A stretch of DNA of 52,091 nucleotides from Gracilariopsis chorda (taxonomy: Eukaryota > Rhodophyta > Florideophyceae > Gracilariales > Gracilariaceae). The first letter of the stretch is position 1. Each line of letters begins with the position of its first letter. A model generated the notes under the pieces. The model searched no databases, was not told the origin of the DNA, and saw only the letters and a list, made by a program, of their open reading frames with translations. A program made the translations under genes and the position numbers. Shown here piece after piece: positions 22,949 through 32,914 of this stretch. The DNA is taken from NCBI GenBank assembly GCA_003194525.1, contig NBIV01000364.1, positions 1 to 52,091 of the forward strand, written 5' to 3'.

Positions 22949-23775
22949 ATATGAAATGCAACGGCCTCAGGGAGGGATTCTTGGTACTTGAACGTTTTCC
23001 CGATATTATCGGTTGTGTAGTTTGTATATGAACTACGCCCCACAATGGTGGGTATGGACACGTGGGACACGGTTTCGGGCCAATTGGCGGTTGGCCACAG
23101 TAGTGGATGTAGCCACGAAATGTGGAGCATTTTAGTTAATATTATTTATTATTTTCACACCCATTTCTGGGAAGCTAGTACTTAATGCGACGTTACACTG
23201 CCGTCGCACCAGTAAACCTTCCCCAACAAGGGACCCCAATCTGGGGAATTGGCTCTAGTTGTTGCCGCTTGCGCGCGTACTCTACTCCTCCTTGGAGGGA
23301 AACGCCGTAAACCACGGGACATCTAACCCCCTTGCACATCTAAAGGGACCCATCACTGGGAGTATAATTGTTCCAATTGCCTTGGTGTTTCGCCCTGTAT
23401 AGGGATATTGTTACCGGCATCGCCGTTCGTCCCCGTCGCTCTCGCGACTCACATCGCCCTCTCTTCCTCCTATTCGCCCTTCCTTTTTCCCCTTTTTAGG
23501 GTAGCACCTCTCGCTATCTGCGTCCCTCGTGTGCGCATCCGCTCACACACCCCCACTTACGTGGAAACATACCTCTACTGAGGATCACACCCCACTCACG
23601 TGGATACCGATTCTTCGCCTTCACCTCCCTGCGCAAGTCGCGACAGGTGTCCCTGGTCTTACAAACCGGCTTCGCCGTGACACCTCTGGGAGGGCTCTAC
23701 CCAACTGGGTTCACCTTGTGAGAGGAAGATCCCGAACTTCTTTCGGTGTTTTTCCCCTTTGGGCCATTACACCAC
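22949..23775 (+). repeat. Possible 3' LTR of the truncated chromovirus
   Basis: A purine tract TTAGGGGGGGAT near 22938-22949 looks like a polypurine primer and is followed by TATGAAATGCAACGG. The next 800 bp contain no convincing coding frame and are pyrimidine-rich toward the right (CCTCCTATTCGCCCTTCC near 23470). The right limit is set only by the change to AT-rich DNA. No second copy is available for comparison, so the boundaries are guesses. Confidence 0.35.
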
Positions 23776-23999
23776 AATATGTGAACTCATCGTTCTTCAC
23801 ACTATCAGAACTTCATTTGAGCAAATGGGAGTTCGAAAGAGCAGAAGAATTAGCGCAAATACATCGCTGCTGTTCTTATAAGTCGAGAAAATGGGTATAA
23901 GAGCCATGTGATAAGGTCAAAGATGATCACAATCGAGTCTTTGAAACCTTAACGAGTCATGTAGAACCAAAAAAGAGCATGAGAGTTTCAAAACACTGA

Positions 24000-24663
24000 A
24001 CCCAAACGAAATTCTTTTCTACTTACAAGGACGGACGGAAAAGTGGAAGAAATATCTTCTATCTTTGCAAAAGACATTGTAGAGCACGAAAGGCTTTTCG
24101 TGCGTACAACAGACACGAAAGGGATAGCTTTCGCTTTGCATAAAAGAGAAAGAATGTTTTGTATATCTCTGTTGGATTTAGAGTATATGGAAACAATTAT
24201 TCGCAAAGCGGAGATCGTTTTAAGATTTTTGAGGATGGGACACGACTATATAATGGAGAACTGAGTAAGCAGACGCTCTTGATTGTAATGGATAAAGCTT
24301 GAATATCCTTAAATATTTTAGTCGAGATTCTTAACACTGAATTGAACGACGTAGCAAACGTGACTACAGCCTTCGGAAGCATGATCACAGTCATAGGTAG
24401 AGACCATATGCAACTGATTCCAGTAATTCCAAAACCAAGAAGAGTATTACAAAGAGATGCTATTGCTAGACCTATTCTAACAATTTCTCCAAGAGAATTT
24501 ATGTGGTACTCTTGTAAGATTCTGTGCCAAATTTTCAAAATGTTTCGTCCTACAGAACGCGTTTGTCAATAAGATGATCCATTACTTGCGAGAATACTGC
24601 TTAATTTTGGTCTTGGGGAGTTTGAAACATTTCCCAGACCTTCACTGACGTCTAAAAAGAATA
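24000..24663 (+). pseudogene. Relic of a Helitron / Pif1-type helicase
   Basis: From about 24318 the frame reads NTELNDVANVTTAFGS, MITVIGRDHMQLIPVIPKP and, after a TAA at about 24570-24572, DDPLLARILLNFGLGEF. The arrangement (a conserved F-G start, a beta strand, a D-x-x-Q-x-x-PVIP block, then a region matching the S-x-x-W/L-x-x-NMR part and a WLL-x-x-G-x-G-like block) matches the middle of Pif1-like helicases carried by Helitrons, which unwind DNA during rolling-circle transposition. The usual GGDFRQ is here GRDHMQ. The Walker A part was not found. The stretch 24000-24300 may be upstream remnant but I cannot align it. There are no intact ends. Confidence 0.5.
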
Positions 24664-25739
24664 AACAGTTAATGCAAGGGGTTTTTAAAATTTTTTACGT
24701 AATTGGAGAAGGAAGAAGTAACTCTGAACAAATAGATAGTTGCACCAACAAAACTGGTTAGTAAAGGTACGTCACTTGATTTCTTTTTGTTACATGTCAA
24801 GGGTGATGTTTCACTTGAAATCTAGGCCAAAAATTGTCCTGAGTAAATATAAAGACGTTGAAAAATGTTACAAAGGTACTATGACTCGACCTGAAATGAC
24901 CTAAACCTACGTTCCAAGCAAAGTTAAGGAACATCATTTGAAAGTAAAGTTGGGTGTTACTGTTATGATTATTCAAAGTTTGTTTTATCTGAGTTTGCTG
25001 AGTGGAATGGAGTTTTTCGCTACCAGAAGCTTTTGCAGGATGATTCAAACTGCACGCATTGAGCAGCATGAAGCAATTTAATAGAGCTTTTTGTTGCAGA
25101 GTATTGATTTCTTCTTTGAGGTTTCGCCAATGAAAGTCAAATGACGACATTTCTTTATCCAGTAGGCGCCCGAAGCAGTTGTGCATAACTGTACAGAAAA
25201 GAAATGCACGAAGCTGAACAATATGCTAATTGATTTTCGACCTAATTCTTTTCACAGCAACTCAGGTCTACGTTAAAACATCTCATACGTGTAGTGCTCA
25301 ACATATAGGTTGTATAAATCTAAAAATGTAGAGTTTTACCACTAATTGCTCTCAGCCTCAAAGCATCTGTGCTACATAAATACAGCACGTTCTACGGGAA
25401 AATAATTAACTTAAAATTGTTTCTTTTATATGTAACTTGAGTCACTTGCTGATATTATACGCAAAATGACGACCAAGGTTTTAAATGAATCGTACGGCAG
25501 GCTTTCAATCATTGTTACTAACATATTTAGAGCTTTATCCGTAATTGGCTTCACGAAGTTTAAGAAACAACTGCAAAGAATGGTTTCAATTTCTCAAGAA
25601 CATCCCAGAAGAGCCGTAAAATTGTATTTTTCTTAGTTGTGTAAAGATTGTTTGTCTAATATAGTTTACGTAAATAATACCCGGAAGTACCTTTCAATAA
25701 AATAAATGTATTATAAATGCTGTAGCAGCAAATGTTTTT
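24664..25739. other. AT-rich stretch without recognisable gene
   Basis: Only short frames broken by many stops are present. Nothing here could be assigned to the Helitron upstream or the MULE downstream. It may be decayed Helitron 3' sequence or unique spacer. Confidence 0.5.
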
Positions 25740-26005
25740 GGGGTTCAGTGAATCTACTTTATGTCGCATATGTCATTGAAACAGCCAATCAGAGCACGAT
25801 AAATTCAGGTAGCAAGGCGCACAGAAGAGCCAAAACCTCAAGACGTTCTAAGGTTTCACAATCCACAAAGCACATGCCATTAACATCAGTAAAACTCACA
25901 GAATTCTCTTTTAAACTGAATACTCTTTGATATTGTCCAATGCGTTTGCAACATACAAAAAAGGGGGCCACTTGCTTCATGAATATGTCGTGACAACAAA
26001 AACAG
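25740..26005 (+). repeat. Left inverted repeat arm of the MULE
   Basis: This arm is the reverse complement of the right arm at 30692-30916 plus 37740-37774. Shared blocks, read on the reverse strand, include TTCATGAAGCAAGT, ATATCAAAGAGTATTCA, TTAATGGCATGTG, TTGAGGTTTTG, TGTGCGC, GACATATGCG and GATTCAC-GAACCCC. Identity falls off inward of about 26005. Confidence 0.82.
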
Positions 26006-26089
26006 CGTTTGGAACCATCCAGAAATGTCGAAGTGCGTCATGTTGAGATCAACATGCGAAAAGGGTTTGACGACCAAAATCTCATCCAC

Positions 26090-26497
26090 ATTCATGATTG
26101 TCGATATCTGCGGTTTTAGGGAAGAGGGTTTTGGGACAAATTGTCCAATTCATCGCATATTCTACCCATTGACCTAGACCAATGCCACTGGGGTCTACTA
26201 CTCATGGAGAGAATCGTAGATGAAGATGACTATGAACAAATGGTGGTGGAATTCGGGGATACCCTACGTTTCCAGTTTCCGATGCATATGAAGAGGTTTC
26301 TTGAAGGGTTAATTGAGAATTGTTTAACTCTACCAAGCGGCGAAGTGTGGAAATATGATCGAAAGAACTACGTGTTGGACATATCGGGATACAAGCGACA
26401 AAATGATTCCTACAGCTGTGGGGCCTGCGTCATATCCAACATTGCAGAAGGCGGTAGATCAAGAGGTTGCTGTCCAAATCTGAGTTTAAGAGATTAA
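26090..26497 (+). pseudogene. C48 / ULP1-like cysteine protease relic within the MULE
   Basis: The frame open from 26141 to 26497 shows the ULP1/SENP-type core: ILPIDLDQCHWGLLL with the catalytic His at about residue 16, an acidic residue in VEFGDTLRF (Asp about 40) and QNDSYSCGACVI with Gln about 87 and Cys about 93. Together these give the His-Asp-Gln-Cys set of the family, whose cellular members cut SUMO or ubiquitin-like proteins. No ATG precedes the domain in frame; the upstream part is in another frame and the protein is only about 118 residues, so it is a fragment. C48 proteases are known passengers of some MULEs (Kaonashi-type), which fits the transposase downstream. The catalytic set is intact but the gene is broken. 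Confidence 0.7.
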
Positions 26498-26584
26498 GAT
26501 GGTGGTGTGACAGAACGGTACAGGTAGGGGTGCTTTGAGGCAAGAATACGCGGAATATTTGGTGCTACGTTTGGCAAGGGGGTT

Positions 26585-28147
26585 ATGTCATCAACGGAAT
26601 TTCATGTTGACGATTATGTGCTGATGAAAAGAGCTATGTTTTACAAGGATCGTGAAAAGCTTAGTCAAAAGTCGCATATCTCTACCTCGACGTCCCAAAA
26701 AACACGAACTGCTCGTGGAAGGAATAGAAGTAGGCCATTTCAACAACTACTTTCGCAGGGAAAGAAGATGGTACGTGCAAAACGGGTGAGGTTCCGAGAT
26801 GCAGAGATGGTTGAGAAAGGGCTGTTTGAAGAATTAATGCATTCTTTGGTGTCGAGAAATCCGGTGGTGGAAGCACTCTAACTTGTGCTACTAGACTCAA
26901 AGCAGCTGGACTAGGTGGGGCCAAAGGTATGAGTCGTGGATCACGCGCAGTACATCCAAAATGAGAAATCAGTTGTCAAACACATTCCTGGGTTGCTCTA
27001 TGATATCACAAAGAATGGGATGGCATATGGTCTGCGCTACTGCAGGTCATACGCACATAAGCGAAATAAGCCGTACTTATCTTTGAGAATGAGATATCTT
27101 AAGTACAAAGAAACATGGAAATGTAAGGCTGCACTCTCGAAAAAACAGAATGTCGACAAAAAGGCTTGAGACGTGATGCTCAAACTAAACCAAAATCACG
27201 ATTATGGGGTTCTAAAGGAAAAGGATCAACCTAAGCGCGTCTAAGCAGTTTTTAGTTCCATTTTGTTTCAGCTACCTCGTGATAAGAGACCTGAACTAAC
27301 CCACGTACTTTCATTATATTCTCATGACAGCGTGGAATGTTTTGGTGATTCATGCCATGCAACACTGGTCTCCAGTGTGACAAATTTTCCTTGCGTAAGG
27401 CTTAATGTGAAAGAAGATGACAAACGTAACAGCAGGACCATAGGGCGCATGGAAAGGTAAATTATGCTGGTACATACTCACGTATTACAGAAGAGCGGAA
27501 TGCAAACTGGGGACAAAAGAGTGAAGTTGGTGTCAATGCTGGGGGGTTGCGCTTAGTGAGATGTGAGCAAGAGGTTTCTGAAGTAGAGTGTGAAAAATAT
27601 GAAGATGAGAACTCGGATGCAAGGGAAGAACTCAGAATGAACGATTGCAAAGCACATTTGATTGCAGGTCCTAAGGAGCTTATTGAGAATGAGGTTTCGA
27701 CACGCCAAGAGACAGATCAGGATACTACATTGGAGGGCGGCTAGGAAAAATTTTTCCACCAAGCGGAAATGCTTACCGCTTTGAAAACATTCATTGAAGC
27801 GCTGGGGGCAAAATGTGCGTTGACAAGAAGTACTCAAGCAGCTGAAGTTCACTAGCGAGTGCTTCGGGTTTAAAGTATCGGTAAGGGACTCTGGATATCA
27901 TGAAAGATGGGAACAGCAAGCTATTGACGAATATAATAGAGTAATGAAGCGTGCGCTTTTGAGGTGTTCAAAGATGGATGGTATGGAAGGGTGTAGGTTT
28001 GTGATAATTGTCAACACGGTAGAAATGCAAGATAGCGTAAGAAGTGAAGAAATTGTTACAGATAAGAAACCTGGATGGAAATATACGTACGATACATCTA
28101 GAGCATTTCACTGCCACGAGCCAGAGGAGATCTGGTTACGAACTTGA
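26585..28147 (+). pseudogene. Broken MULE interior, coding remnants of uncertain identity
   Basis: Several short plus-strand frames lie between protease and transposase: 26585-26881 (basic, ending NPVVEAL), 26936-27169 (YLKYKETWKCKAALSKK near its end), 27547-27744 (acidic) and 27944-28147. The second has aromatic and cysteine spacing a little like a FLYWCH-type zinc finger, which MULE transposases often carry at the N-terminus, but the match is weak. The frame around 27880-28130 (YHERWEQQAIDEYNRVM, DKKPGWKYTYDTSRAFHCHEP) looks like real protein sequence and sits where a DNA-binding or N-terminal transposase domain would be expected. Stops and frame changes separate all pieces. Confidence 0.45.
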
Positions 28148-28338
28148 TTACCGTTGAAAACTGCCCAACAGGCCAAGAATATGCAAAATACGCTTCGATT
28201 GGTGTACAAAGACGCTTTGTGGCATCTGTAGGACAGATATCTGATCGACGTTGACGGGGAGAGCCTGAGACAGCACTTAGCGTACATGAAAAACAAGAGC
28301 AATCCAAGACATGAGGAATTCTTTCGTCTTTTTACGCT

Positions 28339-30212
28339 TTGTCTGCTCTACAAGAGAGAAATCTGGCACACATGGTCTTCTTCTCTATTACAGGTGCAAA
28401 TAGTATGCACTCTAGGGCGTGGATGCTAGAGGACTGGATAGACGAATACGAGAGATACGGCATCATTGCGGGAGTTTCTATGGACTGCAAGACTATTGTC
28501 AATAGATTCAGTTATCCTTTGATGTGTATCAATAGTCGTTCACAATCCCGGCAGGTGTGTACTTTCTTTATGGGAGTCATACCATCAGAAACGGAAGAAA
28601 GCCCTACTTGGATGTTACAGAAATTCTTATCTGTTGTACCAGTATCGCCAGGAATCGTTTTTATTGATCAAGATGCTGCACTAATTGCTGCAGTTACGAT
28701 TTGTTCTTCCGAACAGTTTTCTCTGCTTGAACGAGTGGCACTTAAATAAGAATCAGGTCAAGAATGTGGCCGCTTTGGGCGCTAAGATATTTATGCCATC
28801 TTTTTGTGAGGATATGAACCAGGGAATTTTATTTTACTCGCAGGTCTAACAGCGTAGAAGAGCTTGAACATCACTGGAACGAATTTGAATAGAAATATTT
28901 TCTAGCATTCAACCATTCTCTGCCACGATGGTACTCTATTCTTTATCGACAAAATCTGTCTCTTCTCTTCATATAATACAAGAACCACCACATGCCGATG
29001 AGAGGTTTGTGTCAAGTACGGGATACTAGGAGTCTGCAAACTCAATGTTTCGACATTACATTTTACGGAGACGAGTTCCAATATTTGATGTTTCCGGAGA
29101 GATACTTGAGCTAACAAAGCGCAGAAAGGCAAGGCTTTGCAATAAGCTTCAAAAGAAAGCAACGTACGTCCAGAAGCTCTCTTACTCCTCTTTTGTAGTT
29201 CCTACTTCTATTCTGCCAAACCTGTGTATCGATGACACCTCATATGCCTTGAAAAAGTTCTTAGAAGTCAGTGTTTTGCATTCTTCTCGGTTTCTTGTTG
29301 AAAAAACCCACTTGACCACGGGGGGCGAGCTTTCGGCTTCAAGGTTGTCCATTCTTGGAATATTCAACCTTTCTATGAACCCTGCTGCTGTTTTTACAGT
29401 GAAACACTTGCGTTTAAACGTTCGACGTGCCCATCCGGATTTTGAGGTATTTTCTTGCTTTATCGATGTATTTGGAGACGACATGGGCTCTAGGAAGGTT
29501 TTGAAAATTGGTTGCACGTGCTGCAAGCCGGTATTGAACGGCTTTCATTCCGATCACAAGGTGAGATTGGCAACCACATATGCAGGGGAACTACAGCGAA
29601 CTCCTGAACTTGAATCCATCGTTGGACACCGGTTCTCACTAGAAATCCTTTTTCATCGTTACTGGCTCGTGGAAGTGGGTTGATGGTCCCTACAAATCAT
29701 AGCGGTGTTGAGATTAGTCGTTGGGCAGCGAGATGAAGATGGTGAATAATCCACCGAATTACAGGATTCCGACGCAGAGCAGTCTCCCCGCCAATCGTTA
29801 GCAAGTAAAAACTCCACGACAAACAAAGAAAGCAGTAAGAGCGAACTTGATAATTTCGTTTCGTGAGCTAATTGCAATGGATTATGCAAACAGATGCACA
29901 ATGTTTCCTGGGGAATGAGACCATCGGCTCTACATGCATTTATGACATTTTCGGAGGCCGCTGATAAAGTTTTGTATCCCCGAGAGTCACTGATGAGTAC
30001 CGAAGTGGTGTTACGAATGTCACCTGTGGAACGGATTAACTAAGCACCTCCTTCGGTACCCAAACAACAACTAATCATATATCTGGTAGCAAGAGAACTA
30101 CGAAGAGGTGACGATGGGTTCAATCAGAATCTTCCCTCTCGTAGCCGTCGTGAAAAGAAGCCAGAAACAAAATATGTTCCAGAACGTACAATAGAATCTG
30201 AATCCGATAAAT
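28339..30212 (+). pseudogene. MULE transposase (MURA/FAR1-like) pseudogene
   Basis: The frame 28339-28749 contains the start of the DDE core: VSMDCKTIVNRFSYPLM (first Asp, about residue 49) and TFFMGVIPSETEESPTWML, then IVFIDQDAALIAAV (second Asp, about 110-112). At 28736 the reading continues in another frame with WHLNKNQVKNVAAL, the block that follows in MULE transposases, up to a stop at 28847. Later pieces (29045-29683) include a Cys/His cluster GCTCCKPVLNGFHSDH resembling a degenerate SWIM zinc finger. A basic tail ends ESESDK at 30212. At least three frame changes and several stops make it inactive. Such enzymes cut and join the element's ends; here the ends are also mutated. Confidence 0.75.
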
Positions 30213-30691
30213 AGTGCATCAAAACGAACGTATTACTAATATTTGATGTAGAATTCCATTTTAAAGAATCATTCAAACATATTCAGAGCATATTCTTGCA
30301 ATAACAATATCAGAACATTAACAGCTACTTGCAGAACAATATCATGAAATAGTGCGGGTTTGAAGCAGATTTTACTGACTTTGTTTCATCCTGTTTATAT
30401 TGCAGATGTGCGAAATGGGCCGAAGTTATAACTGACAGCGTAGACTCGAAAACCGTTTTATAAGATGAATAGAATGGTTCGGATATGTTTTCGACGGAAA
30501 ACCACGGTGCAAAACGTGAAGTGAACGCATGCTGGATCTGAGAATGACAGTTTGGACTATGGATAAGCGTTAGAGTCACTGCAAACACATCAGTGCGAAA
30601 GATGGCATAATCGTATGTTTCGATAGTTGAAACAGCGCAGGAAATGATATGTAGAAAAATTTCATTATGACGATGAGAGGGTTTATGAATT
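30213..30691. other. MULE 3' non-coding region
   Basis: AT-rich sequence between the last transposase remnant and the inverted repeat arm. No frame or motif I can support. Confidence 0.5.
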
Positions 30692-30916
30692 TTGTTGTCC
30701 TCCTTTCATATTCATGAAGCAAGTAGAGCCCTTTTTGAATGCGTCAAACACATTGGATGATATCAAAGAGTATTCATTTTGAAAGTGAGTTTTGTGTTCT
30801 TGTATTGAGATTAATGGCATGTGATTAGTGGGTTTTGAAACCTAAGAAATTTTTGAGGTTTTGCCTGTTGTGCGCGTCTTGCTATCTGGGGTTATCGGGC
30901 TCTGTTTTATTGACAT
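30692..30916 (-). repeat. Right inverted repeat arm of the MULE, inner part
   Basis: The inner part of the right arm runs from TTTGTTGTCC to TTTTATTGACAT, where the Copia LTR begins. The outer 35 bp follow the Copia at 37740-37774. The alignment with the left arm continues exactly across the Copia insertion, which fixes both elements' boundaries. Confidence 0.8.
30912..30916. repeat. Copia target site duplication, left copy (GACAT)
   Basis: GACAT directly before the TG of the left LTR equals the five bases directly after the right LTR at 37740-37744. Five bases is the normal size for Copia integrases. Confidence 0.93.
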
Positions 30917-31695
30917 TGTTGGCAGTAGTACCTGTGCTGTCACTGAAAACCAAATGTTCCGGGGAGCATGGGCTGTTTTAGAGGGTACCTCTGCAAAAGC
31001 GCATATGCGCGTGTGCGCGAACCCAACGTGAAACTGGCTTCTGATTGGCTACTGCAAATGTACATATGCAACGTGGTGCGTACAAGTGGTATGGCATAAC
31101 TGGATCGGTTGGACACACCCACGTGTCCAGCTACTACAGTGGTCACAGTGTACGTTGTGTGCAGGGGGTACTGGTGAAGTGGTTGACACCTGGTACAAGT
31201 GGTACAGCAGTGGTTGGTACAATGGTAAGGTGCGCATGCACTGTCAACAGGTTTACACATGCACGGGTATATTGATGACGTGGGTGTTGTGTGCATTGCC
31301 ACATGATGACATGGCACTAACACCACAGGTTACGTGCCGACTTACCGTGACGTGTTGACTTACCGTGATGTGTTGGCATGTGCTGGCGTGTGTTGGAGTC
31401 GTGAATTTGTGCCTTGTCATGGTCATGTGTATGCACGTAACTATTACAGAACATTGGTGCGTTGGTGTGCGTTGGTGTAATGAGGTTGTGCTGAGCTGGC
31501 TATGTCATGTTAGATGATGATTGGTAGTATTGAGTGTCCCTGCTTAGTGGTTTAGGTTTTACTTGTAGTTGGTGTTCCCGCGCAATTCGAGTTTAGAGTG
31601 GTATATAAGATGTGCCTGAAGGACCTCCAAGTAAATCCAAGCCAGAGCTGGCGAACTTCCCTTCCATCCCCTCAACTTCCTTTCAACTTTCAACA
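30917..31695 (+). repeat. Copia 5' LTR
   Basis: 779 bp, TG...CA. It holds a TATA-like box near its right side (31602-31608), so U3 occupies most of it and R-U5 is short, about 60-65 bp. It includes short direct repeats (CTTACCGTGA-GTGTTG near 31340-31372; TGCGTTGGTG twice near 31460-31478). Frames inside it, such as 30940-31326 minus, also occur in the other LTR and are not regarded as genes. Confidence 0.95.
31602..31608 (+). promoter_or_regulatory. TATA-like box in the Copia 5' LTR
   Basis: TATATAA within GTGGTATATAAGATGTG, about 90 bp before the LTR end. A start about 25-30 bp downstream would give a short R-U5. The same box is at 37646-37652 in the 3' LTR. Confidence 0.6.
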
Positions 31696-31710
31696 GGTTA
31701 TGGGCCCAGC
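31696..31710 (+). other. Copia primer binding site complementary to the initiator tRNA-Met anticodon arm
   Basis: Directly after the LTR comes GGTTATGGGCCCAGC. Its reverse complement, GCTGGGCCCATAACC, is the anticodon stem and loop of eukaryotic initiator tRNA-Met (CAT anticodon within CCCATAA). This is not a normal 3'-CCA site. It matches the half-tRNA priming known for Drosophila copia, where a 5' fragment of initiator tRNA cut in the anticodon loop starts reverse transcription. Confidence 0.82.
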
Positions 31711-32914
31711 CCCGCTGACCGCTGCCGCTATCCTTTTCCGTATCGTTCGTCTGTCGCCGCTCTCCCTCACCGCCGTTCATCCGTTTCGCTGTTGTTGCGT
31801 CTTTCGTCGTTGCGTCGGGTGTCTTGATCCCATTGTTGGTCGGTGTTGGTCATTCTCCTTTGGTTTGCGTTCCTCCCTGAGGGCGTTGTGGTGGTATTGG
31901 TTCGACGTTTACTTGCTATCGTTGTTCAGTTGGGCCTCCGTTGTTGCCCGTGTTGTCGATCGCTATCTACTTTGTGTGTGACACTCCCTCTGTCTTGTGT
32001 TTTGGGATCCCCGAGTCGTTCGTCGGGTCGTATCCGTGAGGTCGAGTCGGTCTAGTTTCGAAGTCTGGGCTCCGTGATCGTGTGCTCAGCAGTTGTTTGT
32101 TTTTCGTGTTTGTTAATCATCATCTGGTGTCCAGTGCGACGAGCGGTTGATCCGGGTTACTTTGGGTGATTCCAGGTATCCGGGGACGTGAGCCTGGCGG
32201 CTTGAACCAAAGCGGGTGTACTGTCGAGCGGCTTCCCACCGGTCCATTTGGACAGATAACGGTGACGGTCGTTAAGACCTGGTAAGTTCAGCGGGTGCAT
32301 CTGTGGACGGGGTGCCGTGGCGTACTGCGCTGGTGCGGGTGATTGAATTATTTGTTTTGATCCTGACTGCGTGTCGGGATTCTTGGGCTGTTGCGAAGGT
32401 ATTCCATAACGAGCTTTTGATCCGTGCATCTGACCCTTGGGCGTTTGTGCGGGGAGGCGACGTGGCGTAGGCTGACCTCCTTCTTAGGATCAGGCCGCGT
32501 GTGACCTTAAGTGGTTGCGCGTTAGCAGCGTACTTTGGTTGCCATAGTAGCTTCAGTTGCGAGGTCGCGCAAGTTCTTGCAAGAGGCCAGAGAGGGTTAT
32601 ACTTGGTGAAGGCATATCTTGGGTCATTAACCATCCTCTGGAAGCCTCGTAGAGAGCGACGCATCTTCTCCTTAGACGTAGGAGAGGGAAGACAGAAGAA
32701 GACGTCTTGTACCCGGAGCATCTCCGGGGGCCAGGGGTCCGACACCCTAGGGTAGCGGAGGTAGTTTCTCCCGTCAGTGCGCCCGAATTTGAAGTTTTGT
32801 TGTTGTTGTTGTCGTTGTTTTTGTTGTTATTGTTGTCGTTGTTGCCATTTTTGTACTACTTAAGTGCCGTAGGTCTTTCATCGCACCTGTGCTGTTTGTT
32901 GACATCTACCAAGC
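31711..32914 (+). other. Copia 5' leader, about 1.2 kb, no gene
   Basis: No coding frame shows retroelement similarity. Short upstream frames exist (for example 32501-32755). A TTG/GTT triplet-rich stretch lies at about 32798-32850, shortly before the gag-pol start. The leader presumably holds packaging and dimerisation signals, which cannot be seen directly. Confidence 0.6.

Larger units (their letters stand above)
20214..23775 (+). mobile_element. 5'-truncated Ty3/Gypsy chromovirus, 3' part
   Basis: The satellite is joined near 20213 directly to the middle of a Gypsy integrase C-terminal region. Gag, protease, reverse transcriptase and the integrase core are absent, so the element is truncated at its 5' side. 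In order come an integrase GPF-type module, a long proline-rich linker, a chromodomain, an antisense ORF, a possible purine tract near 22938-22948 and a possible 3' LTR. Composition is GC-rich and turns AT-rich after about 23800, which I use as a rough right boundary. The join could be ectopic recombination, an insertion point or an assembly join. Confidence 0.75.

Noticed and set aside
23529..23900. 123-codon plus-strand frame
   Set aside because: Pro/Thr-rich, no domain, spans the likely LTR edge and the change of composition; probably chance.
25731..25739. 9-bp target duplication of the MULE
   Set aside because: AATGTTTTT versus TATTTTATT match at only six of nine positions in AT-rich DNA; cannot be claimed.
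30940..31326. 128-codon minus frame in the Copia LTR
   Set aside because: Present equally in both LTRs, cysteine- and threonine-rich by composition (TGG/GTG-rich plus strand), and no domain; most likely a shadow frame.
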